Positions 61,201-64,000 of a stretch of 64,000 nt of DNA are shown here, in pieces. Source of the stretch: Cellulomonas xylanilytica (GTDB taxonomy: Bacteria > Actinomycetota > Actinomycetes > Actinomycetales > Cellulomonadaceae); NCBI RefSeq assembly GCF_007989805.1, contig NZ_BJUB01000010.1:62001-126000 (forward strand), read 5' to 3'. Under the pieces are notes generated by a model, which worked only from the letters and a program-made list of their open reading frames with translations, was not told where the DNA came from and did not search any database. The position numbers were made by a program, and so were the translations under genes. Each line of letters opens with the position of its first letter. Within the stretch, counting starts at the first letter, position 1.

Positions 61201-62361
61201 TCAGGCGCGGTGCCGGCCGCCCCGTGCGGAGGCGTACGCCGGGCGGATGACCTGGTCGATCAGCGCCGAGCGCTCGTCGTGGTGCAGGAACGAGTGCGCC
61301 GCGGCGGTCACCGCCACGTCGCGCAGGTCGACCAGCTCCCAGCCGGCCTCCTCGACCAGCAGCGTGAGCTCCCGGGTCATGGACGTGCCGGACTGCAGCC
61401 GGTTGTCCGTGTTGACGGTGACCGCGAACCCGAGGTTCCGCAGCCGGGTCACGGGGTGCGTGGCCACGGACTCGGCGGCACCGGTCTGGACGTTCGACGA
61501 CGGGCACAGCTCGAGCGGGATACGACGGTCGCGGATCCAGTGCGCGAGCGTCCCCAGCCGGTCGCCGAGCCCGTCTGTGGTGATGTCCTCGACGAGCCGG
61601 ACGCCGTGCCCGATCCGGCAGGCGTGCGCGACGTGCACCGCCTCGGCGATCGACTCCACCCCGGCCGCCTCACCGGCGTGCACGGTCGTCGGGAAGTCGG
61701 CCTGCCCGAGCGTGGTGAACGCGCTCGCGTGACGGGACGGCGGGAAGCCGTCCTCGGCACCGGCGATGTCGAAGCCGACCACGCCGTTGTCCCGGTTCTC
61801 CAGGGCGAGCGCGGCGATCTCGTCACCGCGGTCGGCGTGCCGCATCGCCGTGATGAGCGTGCCGATGCGGATCGAGCGGCCGGCGGCGGACGCCTCGGCG
61901 ATGCCCTCGGCGAAGCCGGCCTGCACGGCGTCGACGACCTGCTGCAGCGTCAGCCCCTTCGCCAGGTGCTGCTCGGGCGCGTACCGCTGCTCGGCGTACA
62001 CGACGCCGTCCGCGGCCAGGTCGACGGCGGACTCGCGGGCGACCCGGCGCAGCCCGTCCTCGGTCTGCATCACGGCCACGGTGTGGTCGAACGTCTCGAG
62101 GTACCGCTCGAGCGTCCCGGAGCTGGCGGCCTCGACGAACCAGCGGCCCAGCTCGTCGGGGTCCGTCGCGGGCAGCTCGTGGCCGATCTCGGCGGCGAGC
62201 TCGACGATCGTCGCCGGACGCAGGCCCCCGTCCAGGTGGTCGTGCAGGACGACCTTGGGGAGCGAGGGGATCAGCGCGACGAGTGCGGCGACAGGATCGG
62301 TGGTGGCCTCGGACGGGTCGCTGGGGGCGTCGGCCACCGAGGGCTCGGAGGGGGAGGTCAT
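61201..62361 (-). CDS. add: adenosine deaminase
   Basis: A 386-aa zinc enzyme converting (deoxy)adenosine to (deoxy)inosine, which PNP then splits. The metal ligands are HDHLDGGL (about 40-47) and [10 protein letters not shown], with the active His in CRIGHGVRL and the Asp in [13 protein letters not shown] 30-residue disordered N terminus precedes the barrel. TACGGT on the minus strand (complement of 62368-62373) lies 6 nt before the ATG, so the mRNA is probably leaderless. It is the counterpart of Rv3313c. Confidence 0.95.
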   Translation of the reverse strand: MTSPSEPSVADAPSDPSEATTDPVAALVALIPSLPKVVLHDHLDGGLRPATIVELAAEIGHELPATDPDELGRWFVEAASSGTLERYLETFDHTVAVMQTEDGLRRVARESAVDLAADGVVYAEQRYAPEQHLAKGLTLQQVVDAVQAGFAEGIAEASAAGRSIRIGTLITAMRHADRGDEIAALALENRDNGVVGFDIAGAEDGFPPSRHASAFTTLGQADFPTTVHAGEAAGVESIAEAVHVAHACRIGHGVRLVEDITTDGLGDRLGTLAHWIRDRRIPLELCPSSNVQTGAAESVATHPVTRLRNLGFAVTVNTDNRLQSGTSMTRELTLLVEEAGWELVDLRDVAVTAAAHSFLHHDERSALIDQVIRPAYASARGGRHRA

Positions 62362-62367
62362 GCGCTC

Positions 62368-62373
62368 ACCGTA
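62368..62373 (-). promoter_or_regulatory. -10 box of add
   Basis: Minus-strand TACGGT ends 6 nt before the add ATG at 62361; leaderless pattern. Confidence 0.45.
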
Positions 62374-62407
62374 CCGGGACGGACCGAGACGAATGACTCA
62401 CCCAGGC

Positions 62408-62638
62408 TCAGGTGTCAGCATCCTCATCATCGACGGGCACCTCGGTGTCCTGCTCCACGACGTCCGCCTCGTCGGCACGGCCGTCGCGGTCCGCCCGGGC
62501 GAATCCCGGCGCGTACTCCTCGGGATCCTCGGTCACGGCGGTGTCGTCGACGTCGTCGGCGAGGCTGCGGGGCCCGTCCGGGTCCACCGGCGCGAGGCCG
62601 GCGTCCTTCCAGGCGTCACTTCCGGGCACGGTGCTCAT
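62408..62638 (-). CDS. small acidic hypothetical protein
   Basis: A 76-aa highly acidic, probably disordered protein (SLADDVDDTAVTEDPEEYAPGF, ending EVPVDDEDADT). GGAG lies 3 nt before the ATG, on the same strand between deoA and add. No domain recognised. Its acidity recalls the 47-aa protein at 7307, but sequence similarity is weak. Function unknown; it may be co-transcribed with deoA. Confidence 0.6.
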   Translation of the reverse strand: MSTVPGSDAWKDAGLAPVDPDGPRSLADDVDDTAVTEDPEEYAPGFARADRDGRADEADVVEQDTEVPVDDEDADT

Positions 62639-62677
62639 CGCTCCATCGTGCCCCGGACGATGCGGGGCCGCGAGAGG

Positions 62678-63985
62678 TCAGGCGTCGATGCGGTCGATCA
62701 CGAGCGGCCTCGTCGGGACGGACGTGCCGTGCGGGGCGACGACGACCCCGCCGGCGAGCGCCTCGCGCGCCCGCTCGAACCGCTCGGGGGTGTCGGTGTG
62801 CAGCGTCAGCAGCGGCTGGCCCGCCCGGACGACGTCGCCCGGCTTCGCGTGCAGCTCGACACCGGCGCCTGCCTGCACCGGGTCCTCCTTGCGCGCGCGT
62901 CCGGCGCCGAGGCGCCACGCCGCGATCCCCACCGCGTAGGCGTCGAGCTCGGCGAGCACCCCGTCGGCCTCGGCGAGCACCTGCGACGTCTCGCGGGCCA
63001 CGGGCAGGGTCGCGTCCGGGTCCCCGCCCTGGGCGGCGATCATCCGCTTCCACGCGTCCATGGCACGCCCGTCCTGCAGGGCGGCCGCGACGTCCTGGTC
63101 GGGCCGGCCGGCCGCGGCGAGCATCTCCTGGGCCAGCGCGACCGTGAGCTCGACGACGTCCGCCGGTCCCCCGCCGGCCAGCACCTCGACGGACTCCCGA
63201 ACCTCCAGCGCGTTGCCCGCGGTCAGGCCCAGCGGCGTCGACATGTCGGTCAGCAGCGCGACCGTGCGCACGCCTGCGTCGGTGCCGAGCGCGACCATCG
63301 TCCTGGCCAGCTCGCGGGCGCGGTCGACGTCCTTCATGAACGCCCCCGAGCCCACCTTGACGTCGAGCACCAGCGCGCCGGTGCCCTCGGCGATCTTCTT
63401 GCTCATGATCGAGCTCGCGATCAGCGGGATGGCCTCGACCGTGCCGGTCACGTCGCGCAGCGCGTAGAGCTTGCGGTCGGCGGGCGCGAGCCCGGACCCG
63501 GCCTGGCAGATGACCGCGCCGACGTCGTCGAGCTGCGCCATCATCTCGTCGTTGCTCAGCGCGGCCCGCCAGCCGGGGATGGACTCCAGCTTGTCCAGGG
63601 TCCCGCCCGTGTGGCCCAGCCCGCGGCCGGACAGCTGCGGGACGGCGACCCCGAACACCGCCACGAGCGGTGCCAGCGGCAGCGTGATCTTGTCCCCCAC
63701 GCCGCCGGTCGAGTGCTTGTCCGCGGTCGGCCGCGACAGCCCCGAGAAGTCCATGCGCTCGCCGCTCGCGATCATCGCGGCGGTCCACCGGGCGATCTCC
63801 GCGCGGTCCATGCCGTTGAGCAGGATCGCCATGTTCAGCGCGGACATCTGCTCCTCGGCGACGACCCCGCGCGTGTAGGCGTCGATGACCCAGTCGATCT
63901 GCGCGTCGGACAGCCGGTGCCCGTCACGCTTGGCGACGATGACGTCGACGGCGTCGTGCTGCTCGGCGTGCGCTCGGGAGCTCAT
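62678..63985 (-). CDS. deoA: thymidine phosphorylase
   Basis: A 435-aa pyrimidine nucleoside phosphorylase, cleaving thymidine (or deoxyuridine) to the base and deoxyribose-1-phosphate. The signature SGRGLGHTGGTLDKLESIPG (about 118-137) and the phosphate-binding KHSTGGVGDK and KKIAEGTGALVLDVKVGSGAF segments are complete. GGAGGA lies 7 nt before the ATG at 63985. In relatives cdd follows the same direction upstream, which would be just beyond the window. It feeds the DeoC pathway. Confidence 0.95.
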   Translation of the reverse strand: MSSRAHAEQHDAVDVIVAKRDGHRLSDAQIDWVIDAYTRGVVAEEQMSALNMAILLNGMDRAEIARWTAAMIASGERMDFSGLSRPTADKHSTGGVGDKITLPLAPLVAVFGVAVPQLSGRGLGHTGGTLDKLESIPGWRAALSNDEMMAQLDDVGAVICQAGSGLAPADRKLYALRDVTGTVEAIPLIASSIMSKKIAEGTGALVLDVKVGSGAFMKDVDRARELARTMVALGTDAGVRTVALLTDMSTPLGLTAGNALEVRESVEVLAGGGPADVVELTVALAQEMLAAAGRPDQDVAAALQDGRAMDAWKRMIAAQGGDPDATLPVARETSQVLAEADGVLAELDAYAVGIAAWRLGAGRARKEDPVQAGAGVELHAKPGDVVRAGQPLLTLHTDTPERFERAREALAGGVVVAPHGTSVPTRPLVIDRIDA

Positions 63986-64000
63986 GCCCGTTCCTCCAGG

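Overview
The window looks like a chromosomal segment of a high-GC Gram-positive actinobacterium, most likely a cellulolytic Micrococcales such as Cellulomonas. The signs are very high GC with GTG and ATG starts, Pro-Thr-linked CBM2 and other carbohydrate-active proteins, AdhE, gene order shared with Mycobacterium tuberculosis, and many starts whose only upstream signal is a TAnnnT-like -10 box 6-8 nt away (leaderless mRNAs). I see no rRNA, tRNA, CRISPR array, insertion sequence or prophage. Genes are densely packed, often with ATGA or GTGA overlaps, and no gap exceeds 300 bases.

Layout. 1-7450: an ArsR repressor with a PAT/ArsN-like acetyltransferase, a divergent aldo/keto reductase and MocR regulator, a DHA2 exporter, a PfkB kinase-surE pair and two small proteins. 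7455-15150: a phosphate-scavenging block holding phoX, a secreted phytase-like/glycerophosphodiesterase fusion and a Ppx/GppA phosphatase. Direct-repeat PHO boxes lie before phoX and between the other two. 15248-22955: a lipoprotein serpin, an NmrA-like protein, a GNAT, a glucuronidase-like TIM-barrel protein fused to a multi-pass membrane domain, and a CPA1 antiporter. 23052-31156: adhE, a coiled-coil lipoprotein, an aminotransferase, a Bcr/CflA transporter, an SRAP protein and a pH-sensor-type adenylate cyclase.

31153-40986: an acyl-CoA carboxylase locus (birA, accD, an unknown His-rich protein, accE, then a DUF885 peptidase, VKOR, maf and accA). It follows the M. tuberculosis order birA-accD5-accE5-maf-accA3, with insertions. 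41100-44550: efeUOB iron uptake with an IdeR/DmdR-like iron box. 44573-49993: a membrane-anchored EEP nuclease/phosphatase, a GH31 glycosidase and an S66 peptidase. 50006-63985: a nucleoside salvage region (lpdA, purine nucleoside phosphorylase, PGM2-like mutase, a CBM2 protein, deoR, deoC, two aldehyde dehydrogenase genes, add, deoA).

How they work together: PNP and DeoA would release deoxyribose-1-phosphate. The PGM2-like mutase could convert it to deoxyribose-5-phosphate, DeoC would cleave that to glyceraldehyde-3-phosphate and acetaldehyde, and the dehydrogenase pair would oxidise the aldehyde. AccA, AccD, AccE and BirA form an acyl-CoA carboxylase with its biotinylating enzyme. The most novel candidates are the glucuronidase-like membrane fusion, the DUF6055/beta-helix/CBM2 protein, the unknown protein inside the carboxylase operon, the split ALDH16-like pair and the shared PHO box.
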